Of a stretch of 64,000 nt of DNA, positions 55,499 to 64,000 are shown one piece after another (positions within the stretch are counted from its first letter, which is position 1; every line of letters starts with the position of its first letter). A program made the position numbers and the translations under genes. The stretch spans positions 62,001 through 126,000 of the forward strand of contig JAOPJZ010000005.1 in NCBI GenBank assembly GCA_025517525.1. The letters run 5' to 3'. A model generated the notes under the pieces. That model did not search any database and was not told the DNA's origin. It worked only from the letters and a program-made list of their open reading frames with translations. This DNA comes from Natronosalvus hydrolyticus. Its GTDB lineage: Archaea > Halobacteriota > Halobacteria > Halobacteriales > Natrialbaceae.

Positions 55499-56274
55499 TG
55501 CCAGTCGCAAGTGACGTTTCAGGCCTTGGCTCCAACGACGACGGAGACGGGGACGGACTCCCCATTAACGAACTCTTCTACTCGTTACAGGGTGAAGGAA
55601 AGCTCTCCGGTGTTCCCTCAGTGTTCGTCAGGACTTCTGGATGTAATCTCAGGTGCTGGTTCTGTGACTCCTATCACACCTCCTGGGAACCGACCGGAGC
55701 CCGGCTCTCGATCGAAGATATCGTCGACGAAGTCCGCGAGTACGAACACGCCGGTCACGTGGTGCTGACTGGCGGTGAGCCGATGATCCACGAACAAGCC
55801 GTCCCACTCTTGGATGAGTTAGCAGCGTACGGCTACCACACGACCGTCGAAACCAACGGCACCATCTATCGAGATGCAGCGATTGATCTGGCGAGTATCA
55901 GCCCAAAACTCTCGAACAGCACGCCCACACCAGATCGTGACCCAAAAGGAGATGGTGAGTGGGAGCGGCGTCACGAGGACCAGCGCATCGACCTCGAGGC
56001 GCTCACAAACCTGGTCGACGAGTACGAGAGCCAGTTGAAATTCGTCGTTACCGGGGCGGATGATCTGTCCGAAATCGACACCCTCGTTGACATGCTCCGA
56101 GAGCAGGTTGCGGTTACCGTTCCTGACGGCGACGTGTTATTGATGCCGGAAGGCATGACTCGAGCAACACTGGATAAGAACCGAAACCACGTAGCCGAGC
56201 TAGCGATGGAACGCGGCTATCGATACACGCCGCGATTGCACGTCGACCTCTGGAACGACGAACCGGGAACATGA
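55498..56274 (+). CDS. queE: 7-carboxy-7-deazaguanine synthase (QueE), radical SAM
   Basis: A 258-residue radical SAM enzyme that contracts the ring of 6-carboxytetrahydropterin to 7-carboxy-7-deazaguanine. The Fe-S site is CNLRCWFC (Cys-x3-Cys-x2-Cys) preceded by SLQGEGKLSGVPSVFVRTSG; GGEPMIHEQAV is the GGE SAM motif. It is coupled to queD. The 107-base gap to queC includes AT-rich DNA, perhaps a second promoter. Confidence 0.93.
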   Translation: MPVASDVSGLGSNDDGDGDGLPINELFYSLQGEGKLSGVPSVFVRTSGCNLRCWFCDSYHTSWEPTGARLSIEDIVDEVREYEHAGHVVLTGGEPMIHEQAVPLLDELAAYGYHTTVETNGTIYRDAAIDLASISPKLSNSTPTPDRDPKGDGEWERRHEDQRIDLEALTNLVDEYESQLKFVVTGADDLSEIDTLVDMLREQVAVTVPDGDVLLMPEGMTRATLDKNRNHVAELAMERGYRYTPRLHVDLWNDEPGT

Positions 56275-56380
56275 TCGAAACCGTCCAAGCGGTCCTCGAG
56301 CAGGAGAGCGAACCGATATCATCTGGCCCTGCGAGGGCACAGAACCCGACCGATGGCGATTCACTAAACACGATATATGC

Positions 56381-57052
56381 ATGCCTAACGACAAACGCGC
56401 AGTAATTCTGGTTTCCGGCGGGATGGATAGTGCGACCGCGGTCTACGAAGCGATCGATCGCGGCTACGAACCGTATTTCCTCCACACCTCCTACGGACAG
56501 CGAACCGAGAGCAAAGAGCACGCCTGTGCGAGCGCGCTGGCAGCGGCGGTAGATGCAGCGGACTTCCTGCACATCGAGACGAGTCACCTCTCGAAAATCG
56601 GCGCCTCGAGCCTGACCGATTCGGACATGGCAGTCACCGATGCAACCCTCGAGAACGACGAAATACCGACGTCGTACGTCCCGTTCCGAAATGCCAATCT
56701 GCTGGCGATGGCCGTCTCGTATGCCGAAGCCAACGACTGCGACGCAGTGTTTATCGGCGCGCATTCGGAAGACTTCGCCGGCTACCCGGACTGTCGACCG
56801 GCGTTTTTCGACGCGTTCCAGCAGGTCATCGACGTCGGCACCAAACCGGAGACACAAATCGACCTGGTCGCACCGTTCGTCGACTGGTCAAAGACGGACA
56901 TTGCAGAGCGAGGCCTCGAGCTGGGCGTCCCCTACGAGTTGACCTGGTCGTGTTACCGAGATGAGACACCGGCCTGTGGCACCTGTGATTCCTGTGCCTT
57001 GCGTCTCGAGGCGTTCGAGAACGTCGGCTTGAGCGATCCGATTGAATATTGA
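56381..57052 (+). CDS. queC: 7-cyano-7-deazaguanine synthase (QueC)
   Basis: A 223-residue PP-loop ATPase making preQ0 from 7-carboxy-7-deazaguanine and ammonia. SGGMDSATA is the PP-loop; YGQRTESKEHACA and the zinc-binding Cys set CYRDETPACGTCDSCALR are typical. With QueD and QueE it supplies preQ0, which archaeal TGT inserts at G15 of tRNA for archaeosine. No tgt gene is in the window. Confidence 0.93.
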   Translation: MPNDKRAVILVSGGMDSATAVYEAIDRGYEPYFLHTSYGQRTESKEHACASALAAAVDAADFLHIETSHLSKIGASSLTDSDMAVTDATLENDEIPTSYVPFRNANLLAMAVSYAEANDCDAVFIGAHSEDFAGYPDCRPAFFDAFQQVIDVGTKPETQIDLVAPFVDWSKTDIAERGLELGVPYELTWSCYRDETPACGTCDSCALRLEAFENVGLSDPIEY

Positions 57053-57447
57053 AATGACCGACCATTCAGAGAGATAGAGTGATTCGAGTGATTCCTCTAT
57101 TATTGGCTTTGGTGAATCACCATATAACGTCGAGATATAGTGTCTCGCAGTCATCCTGAGACCGGTTAATCGGTTCGTCACCGTCGGATTCCTCAAGGAT
57201 ACACTCACGATTGCTCCAACGTGACGCCTCGAGCGACAGGATTCTACGCGGTAAGTCGTTTCCGCCTAGTGATTCACCAGGGCCCTATTATTCACTTTTT
57301 GATTACGATAGACTGGATGTACTGGTTCTCGACGATGGCCGTCCCATCCGTCGTTCGATTGTATTGGCTCATGACTCGGTAGAACACTATAAGGCCGACT
57401 CGTGGGCCGAGATTTCACCACGTTACGGAGAATCGAGGAGAAAGCCT
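57053..57447. other. Disturbed region left of the insertion sequence
   Basis: No intact gene. An 83-codon frame (57211-57462, TTG start) ends in the TAG of the left IS end and has protein-like stretches (YDRLDVLVLDDGRPIRRSIV); it may be a gene fragment. TGGTGAATCAC (57110) and GTGATTCACCA (57269) form an 11-bp inverted repeat 148 bases apart. Codon and AT composition differ from the neighbours. Confidence 0.35.
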
Positions 57448-58661
57448 CGCCCTTTACAGTAGACGCCGAACCTAATTTACGGCGTTGCTGGTAGGGTGGC
57501 TATGGTCAAGACGACCGAAGCTAAACGGGTCTGTCGCGCCGCTTCCAGCGTTATGTATCCAGCGCTCGACTTCGACATCAAACCCTGTGGGAGCTACACG
57601 AGAGAGGACTTCTTGGATGTCCTCTCTCGTGTCGCCTTCGAGCAGGAGTTCGCCAATACCGCTGGGAAAACGTGCCAACTCGATCACGGCGAGCCCGTCG
57701 ACGTGACGTCGACGGCTCGTAATGGGCTCGCAAAATCACTACTCTACCACCTCCGAAACTTGGAGATGGACGCCATCGACGACCAGTTCGATGGCGTCCG
57801 CGACGATCTCTTCGAGATTCTCCGGAAACTACGGCTCTTACCCGCCTGTGTCGATGTTGCGATCGATCTCCACGAGTGGCGGTTTTACGGCAACGCCGAC
57901 ACTGACCACGTGTTGCTCACCTATCCCGATCAGGGAACCAATCGAACGTACTGTTTTGCGACGATCTGTATCGTCACACCGGGAACGCGATTCACGCTTG
58001 AGATGCTGGCACTGGAGGCAAACGGCTTTCGCGAAAAGCGCGAAGCCGTTCGCTCGCTGCTCGAAACGGCACGAGAGTACGTCTCGATCAGACACGTCTA
58101 TCTCGACAGAGGCTTCTACCAGGTCCACGTCGTTGCGGAACTCGAACGGCTCGACGTCGACTATCTCGTTCGCGCACGGCCGAGTAAAGAGATGAAAGCC
58201 CGTCTCAGTGCCGGCGCTGAGACGGTCGTCGATGCGTATCTCATGCAACGGAAACGGAAGCCAACTGCATCAGTTGAGGTAACAGTATTTGCAGTGGCGC
58301 ACCGCTCAAGCGAGGACGAGCACGTCTGGTTTGTGACGAATCTCGCCATTGAGGCTGACTCAGCGAAAGCGTACGCGGCGGCGTTTCGCCGCCGCTGGGG
58401 GATAGAGACGTCCTACCGCCAGACTGGTGACTTTCTCCCGAGAACGTCGTCGCCGACGTTCTCGGTGCGATTGTTCTACTTTCTGTTCGCGGTTTCGATG
58501 TACAATCTGTGGATCCTCGCAAATGTACTCGTTACAGCTGGTACTGTGCCTGATAAACCGCAGATATCGACGCGTATCTTCTGAGAATTGCAATCCAAAT
58601 CAGTTGATCGACCAGTTTCGCTCGGCCGCCCGCGTTGAATCGGCGTCTACTGTTCAGGGCG
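57448..58661 (+). mobile_element. ISH3-like insertion sequence, about 1.2 kb
   Basis: The ends are inverted repeats of 22 bases, 20 identical: CGCCCTTTACAGTAGACG on the left (57448-57469) and the reverse complement on the right (58640-58661), sharing CAGTAGACGCCGA exactly. Between them lies one transposase gene. I see no convincing target-site duplication, so one end may have been altered or the true boundary lies a few bases further in. Confidence 0.75.
57502..58584 (+). CDS. ISH3-family (IS4-like DDE) transposase
   Basis: A 360-residue transposase. CVDVAIDLHEWRFYG holds the first Asp; VYLDRGFYQVHVVAELE the second; RRRWGIETSYRQTGDF carries the Glu with the Y-x2-E/R-type surroundings of IS4 relatives, followed by VRLFYFLFAVSMYNLWIL as in ISH3. 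A GTG at 57496 would add two residues. The reading frame is intact, so it may be active. It is the only transposase in the window. Confidence 0.88.
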   Translation: MVKTTEAKRVCRAASSVMYPALDFDIKPCGSYTREDFLDVLSRVAFEQEFANTAGKTCQLDHGEPVDVTSTARNGLAKSLLYHLRNLEMDAIDDQFDGVRDDLFEILRKLRLLPACVDVAIDLHEWRFYGNADTDHVLLTYPDQGTNRTYCFATICIVTPGTRFTLEMLALEANGFREKREAVRSLLETAREYVSIRHVYLDRGFYQVHVVAELERLDVDYLVRARPSKEMKARLSAGAETVVDAYLMQRKRKPTASVEVTVFAVAHRSSEDEHVWFVTNLAIEADSAKAYAAAFRRRWGIETSYRQTGDFLPRTSSPTFSVRLFYFLFAVSMYNLWILANVLVTAGTVPDKPQISTRIF

Positions 58662-58670
58662 GGGAGGATG

Positions 58671-58991
58671 TCAATCTGTCTCGTCGCTGGTCAATCGTTT
58701 GAACGTAACGTACAGGACGACGAACATCACAGTGAAAACGATTCCACCCTGTACCACTTTGGCGGAACGGCTTTTCCCCTTCGTCTCCGGGGCGGTATCT
58801 TCGGTCGCCGTTTCGGCTGTATCTCCAGCCGTTTCGTTGACGGCTTCAAGAATCGGATACCGTAGCGGTGACTCCATCCCAACTTTCACCGCTTCCTTGG
58901 CGAGTCGTTGAATCAGGTCGTTTTCCAGATCAGTACGTTCGATTGCCGTTGCCATTCGTGTTACTTTCTCTTTTGGGCTTACACTTGACAT
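58671..58991 (-). CDS. Small protein with one C-terminal membrane helix
   Basis: A 106-residue protein: helical N-terminus (LENDLIQRLAKEAVKVGMES), a Thr/Glu/Ala linker, and one hydrophobic helix near the end (VVQGGIVFTVMFVVLYVTF) followed by a short charged tail. Tail-anchored topology with the N-terminus inside is likely. An internal Met at 58955 is an alternative start. No family recognised. Its stop is ten bases from the right end of the insertion sequence. Confidence 0.65.
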   Translation of the reverse strand: MSSVSPKEKVTRMATAIERTDLENDLIQRLAKEAVKVGMESPLRYPILEAVNETAGDTAETATEDTAPETKGKSRSAKVVQGGIVFTVMFVVLYVTFKRLTSDETD

Positions 58992-59169
58992 GTTTCCTCA
59001 GCTACTGCGTATACAAGCCATAGCCAGATAGGTGTCACACCAGAAAAGGCCCAGCAGTGAACAGTAGGACGTAATTCGTTTCGCTGCATCTCCCAAATCG
59101 GCACCCGTTCGGTTTCTACGCACTGTTACCCCCCAACAACCATGTATCAACGCCTGAATCGTACACCCA

Positions 59170-60234
59170 ATGAAACGGGTCCTCCTGGTCGTCGTTGTCG
59201 CTACACTGCTCGTCCTCGCTGGCTGTGTCGACGGAGTCGGGACAGACGTTCCGGCAGTCGAGACGGATGATAGTCTCGACGATGCTGACTCGAGCGAATC
59301 GAACGACTCTGACACAGAAAACGGAGATCGTGAAGTCGATGGCGAACTCGAGATCCATCACATCGACGTTGGACAGGCTGACGCCACACTGCTGATCGAA
59401 CCCTCCGGTGAGACGATGCTTATCGACTCCGGTGATTGGCGACAGGGAGGGGCTGATGTGATCGACTACCTCGAGGCCCAGGACGTTGATCGAATCGACC
59501 ACCTCGTAGCGACGCACGGCCACGCCGATCACATTGGTGGCCACGACGAGATTATCGCGTTCTACGAGACCGAACGCGATGGAATCGGTACGGTCTACGA
59601 CTCTGGCGTGGCAGCGACGAGTCAGACGTACGACCGGTATCTCGACGCCATCGAAGACTACGATGTCGAACTACTCATCGTCGAGGAGGACGATCAGTTT
59701 GAATTCGGGGACGCAACCGTCACCGTACGCAACCCACCTGCAGGCGACTCGGGGTCTGATATACACGATAACTCAGTCGTACTCACCATCGAATTCGGCA
59801 ACTTCTCTTACCTTACTACGGGCGATGCTGAAGCCGGCGCCGAAGAACGAATCGCTGAGAAGTACGGTGACGATCTTGACGCTGACGCCTATCAGGCTGG
59901 CCACCACGGATCGTCAACCTCGTCGACGACACCGTTCATGAACCAGGTCGACCCGGACGTTGCGATTATCTCGAGTGCCTACGACTCCCAGTATGGCCAT
60001 CCGCACGACGAGGTCCTTGCAGAGTTTGCCGACCGGGGCATCGAAACCTATTGGACTGCCGTCCACGGCGACGTCGTCCTCACTACTGATGGTGACGGAT
60101 ACGAAGTACAGACAGCGAACGAGTTCTCGACTGATGCCGGGGACATCCTTGAGGAGAAACCTATTGACGATGATGACACCCAGGATTCACTCACCCACCC
60201 AATTGACGTGGCTACAGCACCACTAGCAGGCTAA
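59170..60234 (+). CDS. Lipoprotein with ComEC-type metallo-beta-lactamase-fold hydrolase domain
   Basis: A 354-residue protein. MKRVLLVVVVATLLVLAGC is a Sec lipoprotein signal, giving an anchored extracellular enzyme. LEIHHIDVGQADATLLI opens the domain, ATHGHADHIGG is the metal-binding HxHxDH, TTGDAEAGAEER supplies the bridging Asp, and AGHHGSSTSS the last His. This is the C-terminal hydrolase domain of ComEC/Rec2 as a separate protein. It overlaps the DUF3006 gene by one base. Surface nuclease or phosphodiesterase activity is possible; DNA uptake is speculation, as no channel gene is present. Confidence 0.88.
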   Translation: MKRVLLVVVVATLLVLAGCVDGVGTDVPAVETDDSLDDADSSESNDSDTENGDREVDGELEIHHIDVGQADATLLIEPSGETMLIDSGDWRQGGADVIDYLEAQDVDRIDHLVATHGHADHIGGHDEIIAFYETERDGIGTVYDSGVAATSQTYDRYLDAIEDYDVELLIVEEDDQFEFGDATVTVRNPPAGDSGSDIHDNSVVLTIEFGNFSYLTTGDAEAGAEERIAEKYGDDLDADAYQAGHHGSSTSSTTPFMNQVDPDVAIISSAYDSQYGHPHDEVLAEFADRGIETYWTAVHGDVVLTTDGDGYEVQTANEFSTDAGDILEEKPIDDDDTQDSLTHPIDVATAPLAG

Positions 60235-60509
60235 TGGCTGAAACGTATACGGCGACCCTCGACCGGATTGTCGATGGAGAGACGGCAGTTCTCTTGCTCG
60301 AAGACGATGGTGAAACCATCGAGCAACTGGACGTCGACGTCGGGCAACTTCCACAAGACGGACAGCACGAAGGGGCAGTTTTCAGCGTGACCGTCGACGG
60401 TGAGACGCTGTCCGAAGCTGCGTACCTGCCTGACGTTACCCAGTCGCGAAAGGCGGCGGCCCAGGAACGACTCGATCGGTTGTCAACGAAATTGTCCGAC
60501 CGAGAGTAA
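60234..60509 (+). CDS. DUF3006 family protein
   Basis: A 91-residue small beta-barrel-like protein: TATLDRIVDGETAVLLLEDD and LDVDVGQLPQDGQHEGAVF are typical of DUF3006, ending in a basic/acidic helix (RKAAAQERLDRLSTKLSDRE). In many bacteria and archaea DUF3006 adjoins ComEC-type hydrolase proteins, and it does so here with TAATG coupling. Function unknown. It lacks a signal peptide, so it would be cytoplasmic, unlike its partner. Confidence 0.85.
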   Translation: MAETYTATLDRIVDGETAVLLLEDDGETIEQLDVDVGQLPQDGQHEGAVFSVTVDGETLSEAAYLPDVTQSRKAAAQERLDRLSTKLSDRE

Positions 60510-60882
60510 TCGAACGGGCGCTTTGCATCTCCCTTCTTCAGATGCTAGAGAATTGTCGTGGCCTACACCTGCATACTGATCGCCATTCTCTGTTGAAATC
60601 CGCAATCAGTGATAGCTTGGCGGGGCTATGCTGAATAAGGGGATGGATACACCACCGGTCTCCGCGCGAGCAACGATCGCAGTTCCCGGACGGTGAGGCC
60701 GATAGCCGAGTCGTCCGCCTTTTTCATCGAAGTTTTTGCGCCGAGTGGTTCGCCGAGGGCGAACTCGAGGCGGAAAAACTTCGAGCAGTCTATCCAGCAC
60801 ATCATTCCTAGCTCGTTCTGAGGATTCCAACGGAGCCATCGTTACCTGTTACAGGCTGATTGTCCGGCCTTTCCCACCTGAG
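60510..60882. other. Junk-like region at the truncated end of the acyl-CoA synthetase gene
   Basis: No confident gene in 373 bases. A minus-strand frame of 77 codons (60606-60839) begins protein-like (MAPLESSERARNDVLDRLLE) then becomes Arg/Pro-rich; a shifted frame continues with LTVRELRSLLARRPVVYP. This may be the frameshifted remains of a gene or of a mobile element that removed the synthetase 3' end. Confidence 0.35.
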
Positions 60883-62241
60883 TCACTCGAAAACGTCGGC
60901 TCGACCCTGAAACCAGAAGTACCCCTCATCATCGACGGATGCCAGATCACCCGTCAGGTACCAGTCGTCGATAAACGTCTCGTCCGTTCGATCCGGGTCG
61001 TCCCAGTATCCCAGGAAGAACGACGGAAACGTGCCCTGGACGGCAAGGAGTCCAGTCTCGTTCGGCTCAAGACGGCTTCCACTCTCGGGGTCGAGAATTA
61101 CTGCCTCAATCCCCGGTAAAGGCTTGCCCATACTCCCAGGGCGGGTTTCGATCGACGGGTACGTGTTGATGATCATATTTCCCGTCTCAGCCTGGCCGTA
61201 CGTGTCGTGAATCGGGGTACCCAGAGTCTCCGCTCCCCACTGGACGAGATCCGCATCGAGTGGGTCGCCAGTACTCAGCGCTCGGTGAAGATCAAGATCT
61301 ACATCTTCAAGCAATTCATCGTGATCACGAAGCTGTCGGTAAATCGTGGGTACGCTGAAAAAGACAGTGACGGGGAACTCGTCGAGGAGACTGATCCACT
61401 GTTCGGGATCGAATCCACCCTCGTATACGAGCAGCGTGTGGCCCCAGAACCAGACACCGAGCGTGTTGACCGGAGCAGTCAGCCAGCCGATATCGCCCGT
61501 TCCCCAGTACAGATCCGTCTGATGCTGATCGAGATTACCCGCGTACAACTGAGCGGCGGCGATGCCGACAATCCAGCGGTGTCCGTGGATAATTCCTTTT
61601 GGCGGGCCCGTCGAACCGCTTGTATAGTAGAGGAGTGCGGGATCGGACCCTGCTGTCTTCGCCGTCTCGTACTCACGTGATGCAGTCTCCATCGACGTAT
61701 AGTAACTAATGTCACCGCGATGGATGCCGGTACCATCGTCGCTGACGCTGAGTACGTGTTTGACCGACTGAACAGAATCCAGCGCAGTCGCGACAGTTTC
61801 ACGATGCGCAGGTGTCGTGATCACGACGCGAGCGTCGCTGTCGGTCAATCGATTGGCGATCCGATCGGGACCATACTGTTCATCGATCCGCCCAAATACA
61901 TATCCTGCTTTGAGCGTCCCGAGCAACGCAACGTACTGTTCGGGTACGCGTGGCATATACGCGAAAACGCGGTCGCCATCCTCGAGATCGAGATCGTCGA
62001 GAACGTTTGCGAACTGGTTCGACCACTGCATTAGTTCCCAAAACGTAATTCGCTCGCGCTCGCCGTCCCGACCGACGAAGAATAAGGCAACAGTGCCACG
62101 TTTCGTCGCGTGACGGTCACAGACTTCGTGGGCTATATTGATCTCGTCAGGAGCGTCCCAGTCAGCATCGGCGTAGATGTTCTCCCACTCGAACACATCG
62201 TACAGTCCGTCGTAATTCGCGAGATTCGGGGTCTTGCCCAT
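60883..62241 (-). pseudogene. Acyl-CoA synthetase (AMP-forming), lacking the C-terminal domain
   Basis: A 452-residue acetyl/medium-chain acyl-CoA synthetase-like frame. The ATP motif LLYYTSGSTGPPKGIIH, DTYGQAETG and YLTGDLASVDDEGYFWF are intact. It stops right after GRAD, where the hinge (normally GRADD followed by about 110 residues) begins. The C-terminal domain with the catalytic Lys needed for adenylation is missing, so full activity is not expected. Truncation by deletion or insertion is likely. A role for the N-domain alone cannot be excluded. Confidence 0.8.
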
Positions 62242-62425
62242 ACTGCTCTGATTCGACGGCTGGATTCATAATTCGGTGGCTCTGTTAAACTCAGTCAACG
62301 AACACCGTTGTCTTGGTCGATAGGGGTCACCGCGTCCCAAGACAGTGTCTGTCGAGTGCTGTATTTTGAACAGTAGAGTCAACTCCCATTGACGCAAAAG
62401 CGTCGCTCGAGGCTCGGCAGTCAAA

Positions 62426-63469
62426 TCACTTCACTCGAGTCGTCGCCCAGGCCGCCACCGAGCGAACCCCCTCGTCGGGATCATCGTCTGCCATCAATTG
62501 CAATTGTGTCAGGGCCACCGTCGCCTCGAGGTGGCCAAGTGCCTTACACGCGTTTCGCCGCACGATCGGTGACGGATCATCCAGTAACTCGACGAGTGCC
62601 GGGATCGCCTCCTCGGTTGCCTCGCTATCGTCGACAGCAACGTGCAACAGCGCTGCTGCAGCGTTACCGGAGAGATACTCGTCGTCGGTGTGGAGACAGG
62701 TAACGAGAACCGGGACGTGATCGCGGAGGGCAGTCGGATACTCCGTGGCGATGTCTCCGAGGAGTCCAACAGCGTTCGCACGGACTTTCGTTTGCGCGTC
62801 TGATTCAGCGATCTCGGCGAGCGTCTCAGTTGGCGACGTCCCAATGGCCGGATACGCGGATACGACCGCTCCGAGCGTGGAGAGTGCGTTCGTCTGGTAC
62901 GCGTGGTCTCGATCCGTGAGACCGTCGATCAGTTGCGGCACCACCGGTTTCACCTCCTCTGGATACTCGTGAGCGATGCCGGAGAGGATGTACACCGCGT
63001 TCGTGCGTATTTGATCGTTCTCCGCATCCAGGAGCGTCGAAAGCGTCGGGACGAGATCCACAAACTCGCCTGGAGCCGTGGCGACCAGTTCGACGCAACA
63101 ACCGGTGGCCGCCTGGGTGACATCGGACGGCTTCGTCGAGACGTGATCGACAATATCGTTTCGGAGTTCGAGTACCGTTTCCGCGTCGTTCATTGCCAGT
63201 TGGCGGAGACACCGGAGGACGAGCGCGGTCTCGAGAGAGGGTCGACCGAGTAACCGATCGAGATCCGCGACGTACGCCGCCCCGACATCGTCGCGGACTC
63301 GAGCCACGTTGAGCAACGCAACGATCGCCGCTCCGTGGGCAGCGGGCGGAGCGAGCGGGTTCGAGAGAATCTCAGCCACCTCGTCAGGATCGACCTCCAT
63401 CGGATCCGTCAGTGCCTGATGCCGAAGCTCCGTCGCCCGTTCGGCAATCCCGCCGTCTGACTCGTTCAT
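62426..63469 (-). CDS. HEAT-repeat protein
   Basis: A 347-residue all-helical protein from the ATG at 63469 (MNESDGGIAERATELRHQAL); the 16 extra residues of a longer frame are hydrophobic but lie in promoter-like AT DNA. About seven HEAT repeats run through it, e.g. LIDGLTDRDHAYQTNALSTL, VRANAVGLLGDIATEYPTAL and PSPIVRRNACKALGHLEATV. It is probably a protein-interaction scaffold. It resembles in style the smaller protein at 24200. Single gene. Confidence 0.85.
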   Translation of the reverse strand: MNESDGGIAERATELRHQALTDPMEVDPDEVAEILSNPLAPPAAHGAAIVALLNVARVRDDVGAAYVADLDRLLGRPSLETALVLRCLRQLAMNDAETVLELRNDIVDHVSTKPSDVTQAATGCCVELVATAPGEFVDLVPTLSTLLDAENDQIRTNAVYILSGIAHEYPEEVKPVVPQLIDGLTDRDHAYQTNALSTLGAVVSAYPAIGTSPTETLAEIAESDAQTKVRANAVGLLGDIATEYPTALRDHVPVLVTCLHTDDEYLSGNAAAALLHVAVDDSEATEEAIPALVELLDDPSPIVRRNACKALGHLEATVALTQLQLMADDDPDEGVRSVAAWATTRVK

Positions 63470-63890
63470 TGGGTATGGCTTTATCAGCAACAGCAATAAA
63501 GAAAATGTCATATTCAAATACAGACGTGCAATACTCGTTGGAAGGGTCTGCTAGTAGCCTCGGAATGGTGAATTCGATACAGTGGTGAACCGATTCACGC
63601 CTGTTGCTCCCCGATCCCACTTGAGCGCTTACGAACTTCTCGAACGGTCGCCGACGTCGAGTTCGAACAGCGAGACGACATCGGTCGTTGGCTAGTGTTC
63701 GATCGACGCGTGGAGCGCCTGAAACGTTACGAGCCCGGTTCGATTGCGCTCAAGTGCGTTCGATGGAGTCATGTCGATACCGTGACCGGGAAAACGCTAG
63801 TGGCGAGGTTCCGTGATTCAGTCCAACCGAGCACAACTATATCCTCCCGCCGTACGATGCTCCACAGAAGACCACCCAGAGTACCACCCT
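63470..63890. other. Region before the amidase gene
   Basis: No supported gene. An open plus frame (about 63620-63890) contains EFEQRDDIGRWLVFDRRVER but has no family resemblance and no good start. The AT-rich CAACTATATCC near 63835 may be the promoter of the amidase gene, about 50 bases before its ATG. Confidence 0.4.
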
Positions 63891-64000
63891 ATGTCAACAC
63901 GACCATCCGACTCGTTCGATCTCGTCGAAGCGTCGATAGCCGACATACACGCGGCCATGGAAGTGGATCGAGTGACTGCGACAGCACTCGTTGATCGATA
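63891..64000 (+). CDS. Probable amidase, 5' end only
   Basis: The ATG at 63891 opens MSTRPSDSFDLVEASIADIH, continuing AAMEVDRVTATALVDR to the window edge. The pattern (EASIADIHAAM...TA.ALVDR) is the usual first helices of amidase-signature enzymes (GatA and plant-type amidases). The catalytic Ser-cisSer-Lys part lies beyond the window, so the assignment rests on 36 residues. Confidence 0.6.
   Translation, partial: MSTRPSDSFDLVEASIADIHAAMEVDRVTATALVDR

Noticed and set aside
60606..60839. 77-codon minus-strand frame as a gene
   Set aside because: Protein-like only for the first 20 residues, then Arg/Pro-rich; kept only as part of a remnant region.
63695..63994. 99-codon plus-strand frame near the window end
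   Set aside because: It overlaps the better supported amidase start in another frame and shows no family similarity.
1..64000. tRNA, rRNA or replication origin
   Set aside because: I saw no tRNA-like cloverleaf with a TTCGAATC-type arm, no rRNA, and no Orc1/Cdc6 gene with origin repeats.

Overview
The window is haloarchaeal chromosome, most likely from a member of the Natrialbales or a relative; the genus cannot be fixed without a search. Predicted proteins are very acidic, GC is high, and CTCGAG is frequent. Secreted proteins are mostly Tat lipoproteins (twin Arg followed by a lipobox). There is an archaeal TFB, a queDEC set feeding archaeosine synthesis, a haloarchaeal three-subunit acyl-CoA carboxylase (PccB/PccX/PccA) and an ISH3-type transposase. 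I found no rRNA, tRNA or CRISPR array.

Layout. 0.1-9 kb: TenA, an aldo/keto reductase, a penicillin-acylase-type Ntn hydrolase with a small membrane protein, and a three-gene ABC-2 exporter operon whose middle gene fuses a permease to a PrsW-like membrane protease domain. 9-16 kb: a lipoprotein, a flavin reductase/VOC pair divergent from an HxlR regulator, a DEDD exonuclease, a 52-residue zinc-ribbon protein, a second lipoprotein, UPF0179 and a DUF5820-like protein. 16.3-24 kb: a tight four-gene stress-type operon of two different PrkA kinases, a YhbH/YeaH (DUF444) protein and a long SpoVR. 24-32 kb: a HEAT-type protein, a GDPD phosphodiesterase, an SDR, and a complete branched-chain amino-acid-type ABC importer (livHMGF, with livK convergent). 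32.5-36.6 kb: pccB, pccX, pccA. 37-46 kb: two small uncharacterised proteins and a complete dipeptide-type ABC importer whose subunits carry unusual extensions. 46-50 kb: a universal stress protein, a second aldo/keto reductase, two uncharacterised proteins and TFB. 50.7-55 kb: a helix-hairpin-helix plus DEDD exonuclease next to a DUF1998-type helicase, which together resemble the bacterial MrfB/MrfA DNA-repair pair. 55-57 kb: queD, queE, queC. 57-64 kb: an ISH3-like insertion sequence, a lipoprotein with a ComEC-type hydrolase domain paired with DUF3006, a 3'-truncated acyl-CoA synthetase gene, a HEAT-repeat protein and the start of a probable amidase.

Two families of short palindromic elements run through the intergenic DNA. 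One is about 78 bp with four full copies and one half copy. The other has a single 88-bp copy with perfect 19-bp inverted ends. Three of these elements overlap or touch the stop codon of the neighbouring gene. One abuts the remains of a GLUG-motif surface protein gene, so the elements may act as mobile 3'-end or terminator modules as well as simple repeats.

Most remaining genes are ordinary haloarchaeal metabolism and transport. The items most worth following are the MrfAB-like pair, the permease-PrsW fusion, the tandem PrkA operon and the palindromic elements at stop codons.
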